A stretch of 64,000 nt of DNA. It comes from Bacillus sp. REN16 (GTDB lineage Bacteria > Bacillota > Bacilli > Bacillales > Bacillaceae_L). The notes beneath the pieces are model-generated. The model saw only the letters and a list, made by a program, of their open reading frames with translations, did no database searches and was not told where the DNA came from. Position 1 is the first letter of the stretch, and the number at the start of each line of letters is the position of its first letter. The translations under genes were made by a program, and so were the position numbers. Location: positions 248,001 to 312,000 of the forward strand of contig NZ_JAJFZK010000002.1 in NCBI RefSeq assembly GCF_020731355.1, read 5' to 3'. Below, piece by piece: positions 1 to 8,948 of this stretch.

Positions 1-1561
1 ATACGAGCGTTGTTGGTTGATCCTTACTTTCAATAGCCAGACGCCATGCTGCTTGCACTTCATTTCCATCAGCAGGCCTGATTACCGAGAGATTTGGAAT
101 CGAACGTAATCCTGCAAGCTGTTCTACTGGTTCATGTGTTGGGCCATCCTCCCCTACCGCAATTGAATCATGGGTAAACACATAGGTGACAGGTGTATTC
201 ATTAGTGCAGATAAACGGATTGCAGGTTTTAAATAGTCGCTGAATACGAAGAAAGTTCCTCCGTATACTTTAACCCCACCATGCAAAGCCATTCCATTTA
301 ATGCAGCACCCATCGCAAATTCACGGACACCAAACCAAATATTTCGTCCTGCAAAGTTACTTGGAGTAAAATCATCTTCACTAGTAATAGTGGTTTTATT
401 GGAGCCAGCTAAGTCGGCACTACCACCAATAAAATATGGAACAGACTTTGCAATTCCATTTAATACTTTTCCTGAAGATGCTCGAGTTGCTATTGTATCA
501 ACACCTGGTGTAAATTCTGGCAGGCCTTGCTCCCATCCCTTAGGTAGTTCTCCTTTGATAGCCGCTGCTAGCTCGGCCGCAGCCTCAGGATATTTATCTT
601 TATATGTAGCAAATAATTCATTCCATATATTTTCTGCTGCTTTACCTGGTTCCAAAATCTTTGCGGCAAAATCATGATACACTTCTGTTGGAACTTCGAA
701 ATTCTCATAATCCCAATTATATGCCCTTTTTACTAATTGCATTTCTTCATCACCAAGTGGAGCACCATGTGCATCAGAAGAACCAGCTTTATTTGGTGAA
801 CCATAGCCAATTACTGTTTTAATTTCTATTAAGGTTGGTTGATTCACATTGTCTCTTGCTTCTTGAATTGCTTTACGAATGGCTGTTAAATCATTACCAT
901 CTTCAACTCGTAAAACCTGCCAGCCATATGCTTGGAAACGAGTTGCAGTGTTATCCGAGAAAGAGCGGTCTAAATCCCCATCTAAAGATATATCATTTGA
1001 ATCATATAAAACGATTAATTTCCCAAGATTCAAATGACCAGCTAATGATGCTGCTTCATGGGAAATCCCCTCCATTAAGTCCCCATCGCCAACAAGCGCA
1101 TATGTATAATGGTCAATTATTGAAAAAGTTTCTCTGTTATATTTTATCGCTAAAAAGCGTTCGGCCATAGCCATACCAACTGACATGGCAATCCCTTGTC
1201 CGAGGGGACCTGTTGTTGCTTCAACACCGTCCGTATGATGAACTTCGGGATGTCCCGGTGTTTTTGAACCAAATTGACGGAAATTCTTAAGGTCATCAAT
1301 CGTTACATTGTAACCAGAGAGGTGTAGAAGACTGTATAAGAGTGCAGAACCATGACCAGCAGATAAAACAAAGCGATCACGGTCAAACCATTTTGAATTT
1401 TTAGGATTATGCTTTAAAAAATCTGTCCATAGTACGTATGCCATTGGTGCTGCTCCCATAGGTAACCCGGGATGACCAGAGTTTGCTTTTTCAATCATAT
1501 CGATGGATAGTGTACGAATGGCATTAACAGATAATTGATCGACTGATACTGTACTTACCAT
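1..1561 (-). CDS. tkt: Transketolase, N-terminal 520 residues (runs off left edge)
   Basis: Reading from ATG at 1561 leftward, the frame is open to the window edge, giving about 520 of the usual 660-670 residues. The start has a good ribosome site (AGGGGGAAAAGAA). The N-terminus [19 protein letters not shown], the following [15 protein letters not shown] and the thiamine-diphosphate region [18 protein letters not shown] are classical transketolase. Transketolase moves two-carbon units between ketose and aldose phosphates in the cytosol, using xylulose-5-P, ribose-5-P and erythrose-4-P. It lies on the same strand as glpX, rpiB and dhaKL and would consume erythrose-4-P if that cluster makes it. 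Whether this is the housekeeping or a cluster-specific copy cannot be decided here. Confidence 0.96.
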   Translation of the reverse strand, partial: MVSTVSVDQLSVNAIRTLSIDMIEKANSGHPGLPMGAAPMAYVLWTDFLKHNPKNSKWFDRDRFVLSAGHGSALLYSLLHLSGYNVTIDDLKNFRQFGSKTPGHPEVHHTDGVEATTGPLGQGIAMSVGMAMAERFLAIKYNRETFSIIDHYTYALVGDGDLMEGISHEAASLAGHLNLGKLIVLYDSNDISLDGDLDRSFSDNTATRFQAYGWQVLRVEDGNDLTAIRKAIQEARDNVNQPTLIEIKTVIGYGSPNKAGSSDAHGAPLGDEEMQLVKRAYNWDYENFEVPTEVYHDFAAKILEPGKAAENIWNELFATYKDKYPEAAAELAAAIKGELPKGWEQGLPEFTPGVDTIATRASSGKVLNGIAKSVPYFIGGSADLAGSNKTTITSEDDFTPSNFAGRNIWFGVREFAMGAALNGMALHGGVKVYGGTFFVFSDYLKPAIRLSALMNTPVTYVFTHDSIAVGEDGPTHEPVEQLAGLRSIPNLSVIRPADGNEVQAAWRLAIESKDQPTTLV

Positions 1562-1721
1562 TTCTTTTCCCCCTATATATTAATCGTATTGTCAAAACTT
1601 TTATAAGAAATTGGCTAGTAAATCCTATATTAGAGGGCTTTATAAGCAAAAAAATTGCCACCCCCTAAATTCTGAGGATAATTGAGGTTACCACACACCC
1701 AATTCCCAGAAAGGAAGTGAC

Positions 1722-2695
1722 AATTTGTACCCTCAAATTATAACCTATTTATTAACTTTTATAAAGTATCAAGAACAGGTGATTCGTACATTACTAACTC
1801 TCCTTGTGGGAAAGAGTATGTTTGAAAAACCTGCTGAAACTCCAGTAAATAAACCCTATCGAAAACTTCAGGTAGATGATCTTCCGATCATCGAACCATT
1901 GAAAAAACTTGATTACAAAACTCTTATTAAAGAGTATTTCAATGAACACGGTAAGTCTCTCAAACCTGTTCAAAGGCGATCTAATTCTAAGACTGTTGTA
2001 CCTAAATCAATGAATTGTTCTAAGTATGGTGCTCCGTCGGACTATCTTTATGCCAATAACGGAGATAAAGGTCAATTTCAGTGTAAGGTGTGTTCGTGTC
2101 TTTTCAGTGATAAAAATCGTTTTCAAAAGAGGCCATTTTAAAGTGTACTCATTGTTCAAAACCACTCGATAAAATCAAGGATAGAAAGACTTTTTCGTCT
2201 ACAAATGTAGAAACAACAACTGTTCCCGACCAATTCTGTGGTGAATAGATGAAGTGTTAGTAAAGATGAAAGAGATCCCAGAAGATCTTACTTTCGTAGA
2301 AGATGGAAATCCAATCTATTTTCTAGCTCAACACTTTTTCGCACAACATGACATTTCGGTTTGATGTGAAGCAAGTAATTGGTCTTACAAACGAAGACCC
2401 AGTTTCAACTGAATATAGACCTTTAAAACAGATAATCGAGAGACTTAATCGAACATTTAAAGGTAATTATCGCTCCACTCATGGCTTTGGCTCGCAACAA
2501 GGATCGGTTTCTTTTGTCACCTTGTTTGTGGCTTACTTTAACTTTCTAAGGCCACACGCAGCCTTAGAAGGTAAGGTTCCTGTCGTGAACCCAGAATTAG
2601 CAGGGCTTCCGACAATGCCGGCAGGTTGGACGAAACTAATTGAATTAGCCCAAAACTGGATTATAGAGCAGCAAACCGCCAAACTTTTTGTTTAG
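1722..2695 (+). pseudogene. Decayed DDE transposase (insertion sequence remnant)
   Basis: An N-terminal piece (1722-2141, TTG start after AGGAAGTGACAA) ends in a zinc-binding stretch with CSKYGAPSDYLYANN and CKVC. Further fragments (CTHCSKPLDKIKDRK near 2145) lie in another frame. The C-terminal piece (2348-2695) has IIERLNRTFKGNYRSTHGFG and YFNFLRPHAALEGKVP, typical of the third catalytic region of DDE transposases. The region of the first catalytic Asp is missing between about 2230 and 2270, and a frameshift lies near 2358. It cannot encode a working transposase. I cannot assign the IS family with confidence, and no clear terminal inverted repeats were found. It separates tkt from glpX. Confidence 0.85.
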
Positions 2696-2727
2696 CTGAG
2701 CCCCTTGAGACATCAGTAATCGGCGGA

Positions 2728-2864
2728 GCGAACTCTTGACAAACCGAATGGAGAAAAAGGTTAAAATTGGTAATGGTCAAGGGTTATTTGTCACGCCCAC
2801 TTTTGTTCCCTTCACCCTTGATACTTTTATCGCAACCTTTTTCGACTGTTTGTCAAGAGCGATT
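2728..2864. repeat. Long imperfect inverted repeat beside the IS remnant
   Basis: CGAACTCTTGACAAACCG and AAAAAGGTT on the left are mirrored by AACCTTTTTCGAC and TGTTTGTCAAGAGCG on the right. Inside, GGTCAAGGG pairs with CCCTTGAT. The whole forms an imperfect hairpin of about 137 bases directly after the transposase fragment. It may be part of the IS end or an independent palindromic element. Confidence 0.6.
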
Positions 2865-3189
2865 GCGGGGCCTTCAGACCTGACTATTGGAAAAAGTATA
2901 AACCCTAATGAATTTTCATAGAACTTTTGACACTACCATATTAATGAAAAGTAGCTGAATCTGTGCAATTGCTTTTAACCTTTTTGTACTAGTTATGAAA
3001 CAATTATTATGTTTTTTTCATATATGATTAGATTAACCTATACAACCCGATAATACGGAGTACACTGATATATGATCTAGACTTTTTTGAGAAGCACTGT
3101 TTATATAATAGCCAAAAATCTTACAATTTGATATGTACCATCAGACTGGAACCTTTTAGCTCTTTAAGAAATAAGGGTTGCCAAATACA
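2865..3189. other. Intergenic stretch without recognisable gene
   Basis: This A/T-rich stretch lies between the IS remnant and the end of glpX. I see no coding frame with a ribosome site, no clear terminator for glpX and no RNA gene. Confidence 0.5.
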
Positions 3190-4182
3190 TCAGTACATAT
3201 TAAAATGACTCGTTTCAATAAACTGGCTGTTCTTTACTTCTCCTCCTATAGCTAAAAAGGAATGGGTGAGCATCGTTTCCTTAATTTTACGAACTCCTTT
3301 TAAAAAAAGACCATCTGTTATACCAGTTGCTACAAAAAAGCAATAATCCGTTGTAACAATTTCATCTAGACTTAAAGCAACCCCTGGGTTCTTTATGCCC
3401 ATTTGCAAACACCGCTCAATTTCTTCTGTATTTTGCGGTACCAGCTTTGCTTGAAAATCTCCTCCCAGGCACTTCAGAGCTACGGCCGATATCACACCTT
3501 CAGGTGCACCACCGGTTCCAACCAACATATCAATTCTTAAATCGTCGATAGCTGTTGCTACCGCACCAGTAATATCAACATCTTGAAACAACCTTATTTT
3601 TCCTCCTACTTGGATGACTTGTTTAATTAAATTCTCATGGCGTGGACGGTCTTGGATCATAACTGTTATATCCTCAACTCTTTTCCCTTTGGCTTTTGCA
3701 ACAGCCTGAATATTTTCGGATATTGGTGCATTAATGTCAATTTTTCCTTTTGCTTCTGGGCCAACTGCTATTTTTTCCATATACATATCTGGTGCATGCA
3801 AAAGGCTACCACGCTTTGCCACTGCAAGAACTGAAAGTGAGTTCTCTTCACCATTGGACATCAGTGTAGTCCCTTCTACTGGGTCCACTGCGATATCTAT
3901 AGCAGGTCCCACTCCTTTACCAAGTTTCTCCCCAATATAAAGCATCGGTGCTTCATCCATTTCCCCTTCCCCAATGACCACAACAGCATCCATAAAAATT
4001 TGATTCATCAGCACTCGCATTGCTTGTGTCCCTGCATTATCAGCTTTCAGTTTACTCTTTCTTCCAATCCATGGATATGAAGCAAGAGCGGCTTTTTGAG
4101 TCACTTTTAAAAATTCACCAGTCAATTGTAGAATAGATAGCTCCTGTTTACCCTCAGTATTTGTCAGCATGTTCCCCTTCAA
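3190..4182 (-). CDS. glpX: Class II fructose-1,6-bisphosphatase (GlpX)
   Basis: The product has 330 residues, the usual length for GlpX. Family motifs are VVIGEGEMDEAPMLYIGE (about 68-85), DIAVDPVEGTT (about 95-105) and GTGGAPEGVISAVALKCLGG. The family removes the 1-phosphate of fructose-1,6-bisphosphate in a Mn-dependent reaction, and some members also act on sedoheptulose-1,7-bisphosphate. The start may be TTG at 4182 (after AGGAAGTGGG) or the ATG at 4170 (after GAAGGGGAAC). It follows dhaL with a hairpin between them, so it is partly or separately transcribed. Next to tkt and a probable erythrose-4-P route, a sedoheptulose or fructose bisphosphatase role in carbon rearrangement is plausible (inference). 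Confidence 0.95.
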   Translation of the reverse strand: MKGNMLTNTEGKQELSILQLTGEFLKVTQKAALASYPWIGRKSKLKADNAGTQAMRVLMNQIFMDAVVVIGEGEMDEAPMLYIGEKLGKGVGPAIDIAVDPVEGTTLMSNGEENSLSVLAVAKRGSLLHAPDMYMEKIAVGPEAKGKIDINAPISENIQAVAKAKGKRVEDITVMIQDRPRHENLIKQVIQVGGKIRLFQDVDITGAVATAIDDLRIDMLVGTGGAPEGVISAVALKCLGGDFQAKLVPQNTEEIERCLQMGIKNPGVALSLDEIVTTDYCFFVATGITDGLFLKGVRKIKETMLTHSFLAIGGEVKNSQFIETSHFNMY

Positions 4183-4239
4183 CCCACTTCCTTATAATAA
4201 TTTCCATTTAATTACATTTTCTTTCATTTCGGATAATTA

Positions 4240-4270
4240 ATAAACCTCCATCTACCATGGAGGTTCCGCT
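4240..4270 (-). terminator. Hairpin after dhaL
   Basis: On the minus strand AACCTCCAT and the mirrored ATGGAGGTT form a stem with a four-base loop followed by TTATTAA. It is a weak, possibly leaky terminator between dhaL and glpX. Confidence 0.5.
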
Positions 4271-4281
4271 ATTAAACTTGG

Positions 4282-4932
4282 TTATACTGCTTGAGCTGTT
4301 TTCATTGTTTTTAAAAATGTTTCAAGAATGAAGTAGGCTGAGGTTGCTCCTGGATCTTGTGTACCTAAGGACCGCTCACCTAATCTGCTAGACCTTCCGC
4401 GTTTTGATAGCATATCTTTCGTTGATTCCATCCCTGCCTTTGCCGCTGCAACCGCCTCAGTAAATATGTTCAAAATATCCCCCGTTTCTTCGTATTTAAC
4501 CTGAAACACTTCTAATGCAGGCTGAAGACTATCCACCATTGTTTTTTCCCCTATTTCTGCATTTCCTCGTTCCTTGATCCCTTCTATAAATGCAATCCAG
4601 AAATCTTTTATTTCCTGTTCCCCTATTTCTATTTTATTTTGGAAAACCTTTGCACCTCTTAGGAAACCGGTTGCATATAATGGACCAACCGATGATCCCA
4701 CCGCACTTAAAAAAGTTCTGCCTGTTGCGATACAAAGCTTACTACAATCGTTTTCTGCTGCAAGATCTGTTTTCAACTTTTTATTTACCGCTTGCCACCC
4801 TATGGACATGGTTACTCCGTGGTCTCCATCTCCTAGTTTACGGTCAAGCTCACTTAAGTAATCTTTTTGTTCTTCAATCATCTCTACGACGTTACTTAAA
4901 AATATCTTCCATTCTTCCGAAGTTAGCTTCAT
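4282..4932 (-). CDS. dhaL: DhaL-type kinase subunit (nucleotide-binding)
   Basis: The product has 216 residues from ATG at 4932, chosen because AAGGATGATTAAT precedes it. LDRKLGDGDHGVTMSIGW (about 27-44) is the Asp-rich Mg-ADP motif of DhaL, and GRSSRLGERSLGTQDPGA near the C-terminus is also conserved. DhaL carries the nucleotide used to phosphorylate the ketose bound covalently to DhaK. It starts 15 bases after dhaK. No DhaM phosphotransferase subunit is present, so the phosphoryl donor cannot be settled from this window. With the erythritol/threitol-type dehydrogenase nearby, an erythrulose kinase is as likely as a dihydroxyacetone kinase (inference). Confidence 0.9.
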   Translation of the reverse strand: MKLTSEEWKIFLSNVVEMIEEQKDYLSELDRKLGDGDHGVTMSIGWQAVNKKLKTDLAAENDCSKLCIATGRTFLSAVGSSVGPLYATGFLRGAKVFQNKIEIGEQEIKDFWIAFIEGIKERGNAEIGEKTMVDSLQPALEVFQVKYEETGDILNIFTEAVAAAKAGMESTKDMLSKRGRSSRLGERSLGTQDPGATSAYFILETFLKTMKTAQAV

Positions 4933-4947
4933 ATTAATCATCCTTCC

Positions 4948-5952
4948 TTAAATCTGAACGTACATTGGGCAATCTGCCGGGAAATCAATCAAATGTACCA
5001 ATTCGTCATCAACTTTAGTGAGCGTAACAGAGCAGCCTCCCATTTCAAGCGATGTACTGTAGTTACCTACATAGGAACGATAAATTCCAATCCCCTTTTC
5101 AGAGAGAATTTGCTCCACTCTTCTAAACATAATATATAGTTCCATTTGGGTAGTTGATCCAAGACCATTTACTAAGACTGCAACCTTCTCTCCTTTTTCT
5201 ATTGGCATATCTTCTAAAATATCATGGACTAGCCTTTCGGCAACTTCGTCAGCAGGCTTTATTACTCCCTTTTCAACACCTGGCTCTCCATGGTGTCCTA
5301 AACCGATTTCCATTTCGTTTTCTTCCAGTTCAAAGCTAGGTTTCCCAGTTTGCGGAAGCGAGCACGGTGTTAATCCTACTCCCATTGTACGGGTATTTTC
5401 GTTTGTCTTTGTTGCCACACGCACTACATCTTCTAAAGAATAGCCTTTCACTGCTGCAGCTCCCGCAACTTTTGTCACAAAGAACTCTCCTGCAATTCCT
5501 CGGCGTTTTTCTTTTTCATATTTTGGAGCGGAAGCCACATCATCTGTAACAACGATCGATTCTACGCGAATGCCCTCTTCTATGTCAGCAAGTTCTGCTG
5601 CCATACCAAAATTCATAATATCCCCAGCATAGTTACCCAAAATATATACAACCCCGGCCCCTTTATGCACTGCCTTCGTTGCTTCTAAAATCGGATCAGG
5701 TGGTGGAGAGGCAAAAATATTTCCAACTGCAACACCGTCTGCCATTCCGTTTCCTACATACCCCATAAAAGCAGGTTCATGACCAGAACCACCGCCAATG
5801 ACAATTCCTACCTTTCCTTCTGGGAGATCCCTCGCTGTCACAAGTGATCGTTCATTTCCTTCCAATCTTCGAACGTGATTTGGGTACGCTTTCAAATATC
5901 CGTCAATCATTTCCTCTACAACATTTACTGGATTATTAATCAACTTTTTCAT
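4948..5952 (-). CDS. dhaK: DhaK-type ketose kinase substrate-binding subunit
   Basis: The product has 334 residues, the normal DhaK length. Seen are IGGGSGHEPAFMGYVG near residue 55, the conserved ILGNYAGDIMNFGMA, and GLGHHGEPGVEKG near residue 218. The second His there is the one expected to hold the keto-substrate as a hemiaminal. The family phosphorylates dihydroxyacetone. Split or fused relatives in actinobacteria and rhizobia phosphorylate D- or L-erythrulose. The start is two bases after the rpiB stop, so rpiB-dhaK-dhaL are one transcript. The substrate is inferred from context only. Confidence 0.92.
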   Translation of the reverse strand: MKKLINNPVNVVEEMIDGYLKAYPNHVRRLEGNERSLVTARDLPEGKVGIVIGGGSGHEPAFMGYVGNGMADGVAVGNIFASPPPDPILEATKAVHKGAGVVYILGNYAGDIMNFGMAAELADIEEGIRVESIVVTDDVASAPKYEKEKRRGIAGEFFVTKVAGAAAVKGYSLEDVVRVATKTNENTRTMGVGLTPCSLPQTGKPSFELEENEMEIGLGHHGEPGVEKGVIKPADEVAERLVHDILEDMPIEKGEKVAVLVNGLGSTTQMELYIMFRRVEQILSEKGIGIYRSYVGNYSTSLEMGGCSVTLTKVDDELVHLIDFPADCPMYVQI

Positions 5953-5954
5953 AC

Positions 5955-6419
5955 TTAGACCTCCGCTCCATTAATAAACTCTTTTTCTTTATCGATAATT
6001 TGCTGAACTTTTCTTGCAGAATTTCCGCCTGGAAACTCCGAATCTAGGTATGTTTTTACGATTTGTTTTGCAAGTTGAAAACCGATTACTTGCGACCCCA
6101 TCGTTAAAACTTGCGCATTATTGCTTTTTTGGGCACGTTCAGCTGAATACGTATCATGGCAAAGTGCAGCACGGATTCCTGGAACCTTCCCCGCAGCTAT
6201 TGCAACGCCGATACCAGTTCCGCAAATTAGGATTCCACGATCTAATTTACTTTTAACAATATCCCCAGCGACCTTAAACGCCACCTCAGGATAATCCACC
6301 TCATTACAAGAGTCCTCGCAACCATAATCAACCACTTCATGCCCTAATTCTTCGATATAGTTCTTTAAACTATCCTTCATATCAAATGCATTATGATCGG
6401 AGCCTAGACCTATCCTCAT
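5955..6419 (-). CDS. rpiB: RpiB/LacAB-family sugar phosphate isomerase
   Basis: The product has 154 residues from ATG at 6419, preceded by AAAGGGTGTTTTATA. MRIGLGSDHNAFDMK, the Cys-containing LICGTGIGVAIAAGK and the HDTYSAERAQKSNNAQVL stretch identify the RpiB/LacAB fold. Members interconvert ribose-5-P and ribulose-5-P, allose phosphates, galactose-6-P or, in erythritol/threitol pathways (DerI, EryI), D-erythrulose-4-P and D-erythrose-4-P. Co-transcription with a DhaKL kinase and proximity to a polyol dehydrogenase favour the last reaction (inference). Its promoter region holds three A/T-rich boxes. Confidence 0.9.
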   Translation of the reverse strand: MRIGLGSDHNAFDMKDSLKNYIEELGHEVVDYGCEDSCNEVDYPEVAFKVAGDIVKSKLDRGILICGTGIGVAIAAGKVPGIRAALCHDTYSAERAQKSNNAQVLTMGSQVIGFQLAKQIVKTYLDSEFPGGNSARKVQQIIDKEKEFINGAEV

Positions 6420-6480
6420 TATAAAACACCCTTTACCCATTTTTATTTAATTTTTCTCTAAATATATCTTTCTATTATTT

Positions 6481-6566
6481 TTTCATTTATTTTTATTTTT
6501 GTCAATATCTTTTTGTTTATTTTTATTATATTTATCTTATTTTTTCATTTATTTTTATTTGTTATC
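6481..6566 (-). promoter_or_regulatory. Three A/T-rich operator boxes and promoter upstream of rpiB
   Basis: TTTATTTTTATT occurs three times (about 6486, 6514 and 6547), twice preceded by TTTCA. On the minus strand TTGACA (RC at 6499-6504) is followed by a spacer made of one box, so binding there should block RNA polymerase. The same box lies before the solute-binding gene and the second deoR gene, which suggests one DeoR-family repressor. Confidence 0.55.
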
Positions 6567-6646
6567 TAATAATTATGTTTGTTAATAAATTTTAAAAGCA
6601 TAGTTTGATTTTCTATACCGTTTTAAATTGATAAAATAACCCAAAA

Positions 6647-6676
6647 TAAAACCACTCTAAACATAGAGTGGTTTAT
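6647..6676 (-). terminator. Terminator after the polyol dehydrogenase
   Basis: On the minus strand AAACCACTCTA pairs with TAGAGTGGTTT, followed by TATTTT. It ends the transporter-dehydrogenase transcript and shows that rpiB-dhaKL has its own promoter. Confidence 0.8.
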
Positions 6677-6682
6677 AAGAAC

Positions 6683-7795
6683 TTAAGGGATCAAAATAAC
6701 CTTGAGTGAATCTTTCCCACTTTGCACCATTTCGAAACCAGCTTCAAATTCGTTAAGTGGCAATTTATGCGTAACCACTCCCTCAGTAGGGAAATCTCCA
6801 TTAGCAATCCCATCAATAACAATAGGGTAGCAGTAAGGTCCAAGGTGCGACCCAAGAACATCAAGTTCTTTTCTGTCACCTATGATGCTCCAGTCGACAG
6901 TTACAGGATCTTTGAAAACACTAAATTCTACGAATCTACCAAGTCTTCTAATTGCGGAAAGACCCTGCTGGACAGATGCCGGATGGCCAGTTGCTTCAAT
7001 ATACACATCACAGCCATAGCCATCAGTCATTTTTTTAATTTCGGAAACTACATCTACTTTCGATGGATTTAGTACAATATCCGCGCCAAATTTCTTTGCT
7101 AGTTCTAATCGTGAATCTACTAAATCTAAAACAACTAGCGTTCCTGCTCCTGCTTTTTTCGCAGCCCCTACCATTCCAAGCCCAAGGGTTCCCGCACCTG
7201 ATTGAACCACAAAATCACCTATTTGAATTTGTGCGCGTTGAACGGCGTGTAGAGAACATGCATATGGCTCAATTAAGATTGCTTCCTCAATTGGTAATTC
7301 TTTGGGTACCTTATAGTTGATTGCTTCCTTTGTGAATTTCATATATTCTGCCATTCCACCATTTACATTGTTTTGGAAGCCATAAAGATCATGTTTTTCA
7401 CATTGCCAATATTGACCCCTGTTACAAAAGCGACAATCCCAACATGGAACGATTTGCTCAGAAATCACACGATCCCCGATTTCGAAGCCTTTTACATTTG
7501 ACCCCATTTCCACAATATGGCCAATAAATTCATGGCCAGGAATTACAGGTGCTTTAATATATGCTGGCTGTGTTGCATCTCCCCAAAAGCTAGGAGCACC
7601 TCCATACGCCTTTACATCCCCAGCACAAATTCCACATGCTTCGACTTTAATGATGATTTCATCTTCGTTTGCTAATTTTGGCGTGTAAACTTCCTCAAAT
7701 CGATAGTCACTAGGTGCATAGGCTACAACCGCTTTCATTTTCTCAGGAACCTTAACCTTTTCATTATTTGCTGCTTCTTGGCTTACAATTGACAT
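6683..7795 (-). CDS. Zinc-dependent polyol dehydrogenase, erythritol/L-threitol type
   Basis: The product has 370 residues from ATG at 7795, behind AAGGAGGAATGACG. It is a medium-chain zinc alcohol dehydrogenase. GICAGDVKAYGG and GHEFIGHIVEMG give the catalytic-zinc region, CWDCRFCNRGQYWQC the structural zinc cysteines, and SGAGTLGLGMVGAA the NAD-binding fold. The stretches ISEQIVPCWDCRFC, TDGYGCDVYIEATGHP and FVEFSVFKDPVTVDWS match what I remember of erythritol/L-threitol dehydrogenase (EltD) and closely related polyol dehydrogenases. It would oxidise a C4 polyol to erythrulose. It ends the transporter operon. The exact stereochemistry of the substrate cannot be read from sequence. Confidence 0.8.
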   Translation of the reverse strand: MSIVSQEAANNEKVKVPEKMKAVVAYAPSDYRFEEVYTPKLANEDEIIIKVEACGICAGDVKAYGGAPSFWGDATQPAYIKAPVIPGHEFIGHIVEMGSNVKGFEIGDRVISEQIVPCWDCRFCNRGQYWQCEKHDLYGFQNNVNGGMAEYMKFTKEAINYKVPKELPIEEAILIEPYACSLHAVQRAQIQIGDFVVQSGAGTLGLGMVGAAKKAGAGTLVVLDLVDSRLELAKKFGADIVLNPSKVDVVSEIKKMTDGYGCDVYIEATGHPASVQQGLSAIRRLGRFVEFSVFKDPVTVDWSIIGDRKELDVLGSHLGPYCYPIVIDGIANGDFPTEGVVTHKLPLNEFEAGFEMVQSGKDSLKVILIP

Positions 7796-7826
7796 CGTCA
7801 TTCCTCCTTAAAAATTATCAAGATTT

Positions 7827-8948
7827 TCACTGAAGTTGAATGGCTTTTTCGATTCTTTCCCCCGTAACACTGTCGAATATGTGAATTCGATCTGGGTTAA
7901 ACAATAGATTAATAGGGTCTCCACTTTCAAAATAATAAATCTCATTAGATACAACGCTTAAAATATTGTCTTCTTCAATTCGAATATGGATTCGAACCTC
8001 TTCACCAAGGTTTTCAAACACATTTACCTTTGTTTGTAGAGTAAATGGTTCATTTCTAGCTGAGATGCTAATATCAGTTGGACGTATTCCAAAACGATAT
8101 TTTTCTCCTTCTTTTACATAAGGACAATATTTCTCAGGAACTTCAAATTTCAATAAATTATTTTCTGTTTTAAAGTAAGGAACACCACTTTCAACCAAAG
8201 AAATAACAGTAAAAATATTCATTGGCGGTTCGCCGATAAAACTTGCAACAAATTCATTGACGGGGTGGTTAAATACTTCAAGAGGTGTTCCAAATTGCTG
8301 AAGAACTCCCTCATTAATAATCGCAATCCGATCAGCTAACGCCATAGCTTCAAGCTGATCATGTGTAACAATTATTGTTGTACATTCAATTTCCGAATGA
8401 AGTTGTTTAATTTCCGTTCTCATCCTTTGGCGTACTTTTCCATCTAAATGAGACAGCGGTTCGTCTAACAGAAGCACTTCTGGTCGACGAATCAAAGCTC
8501 GCGCAATATTTACCCTTTGCTTCTGACCGCCTGATAGTGCACCTGGTTTCATATCTAGTAAATCCTCAATGTCTAGGAGCTTTGCAATCTTGTTGATTTC
8601 TTCCTTTACCTTTGCCGACGATACTTTTTTCGCTTTTAAATTAAAGCCAATGTTTTCATATACAGTAAGCGGAGGATACATCGCATAGTTTTCAAAGGCA
8701 AGACCAATATTACGATCCTTTGGATGCAAGTCATTGATTCTTCGATCTCCAATAATTATATCTCCGGATGTGATGTCCTCTAGTCCGGCAATCATTCGTA
8801 ATGTTGTTGATTTTCCACAACCTGATGGGCCAAGGAGAGCAACAAATTCTCCATCATTACATTTCAGGTTCAAGGATTTAACTGCATTAATGGGCTGTTT
8901 ATTTTTATAATAAGTTTTAAATACGTCTTTTATGATTAGTTCTCCCAT
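7827..8948 (-). CDS. ABC sugar importer ATPase (second of two)
   Basis: The product has 373 residues. ATG at 8948 lies inside the end of the preceding ATPase gene (13-base overlap) and has GGAGGGAACTGGT in front. Walker A is LLGPSGCGKST, the signature LSGGQKQRVNIARAL and Walker B VLLLDEPLSHLD. A C-terminal TOBE-type domain follows from about residue 240. It is an MsmX/UgpC-type ATPase that powers import through the two permeases upstream. Having two different ATPases in one operon resembles the GlpS/GlpT pair of rhizobial glycerol importers, which fits a polyol substrate (inference). Confidence 0.92.
   Translation of the reverse strand: MGELIIKDVFKTYYKNKQPINAVKSLNLKCNDGEFVALLGPSGCGKSTTLRMIAGLEDITSGDIIIGDRRINDLHPKDRNIGLAFENYAMYPPLTVYENIGFNLKAKKVSSAKVKEEINKIAKLLDIEDLLDMKPGALSGGQKQRVNIARALIRRPEVLLLDEPLSHLDGKVRQRMRTEIKQLHSEIECTTIIVTHDQLEAMALADRIAIINEGVLQQFGTPLEVFNHPVNEFVASFIGEPPMNIFTVISLVESGVPYFKTENNLLKFEVPEKYCPYVKEGEKYRFGIRPTDISISARNEPFTLQTKVNVFENLGEEVRIHIRIEEDNILSVVSNEIYYFESGDPINLLFNPDRIHIFDSVTGERIEKAIQLQ

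Noticed and set aside
390-1170. Plus-strand open frames at the left edge
   Set aside because: They are antisense to an unbroken transketolase gene and have no recognisable protein.
4282-5952. PTS-dependent dihydroxyacetone kinase system
   Set aside because: No dhaM gene or DhaR/DhaS regulator is nearby, so the phosphotransferase form is not supported. The donor remains open.
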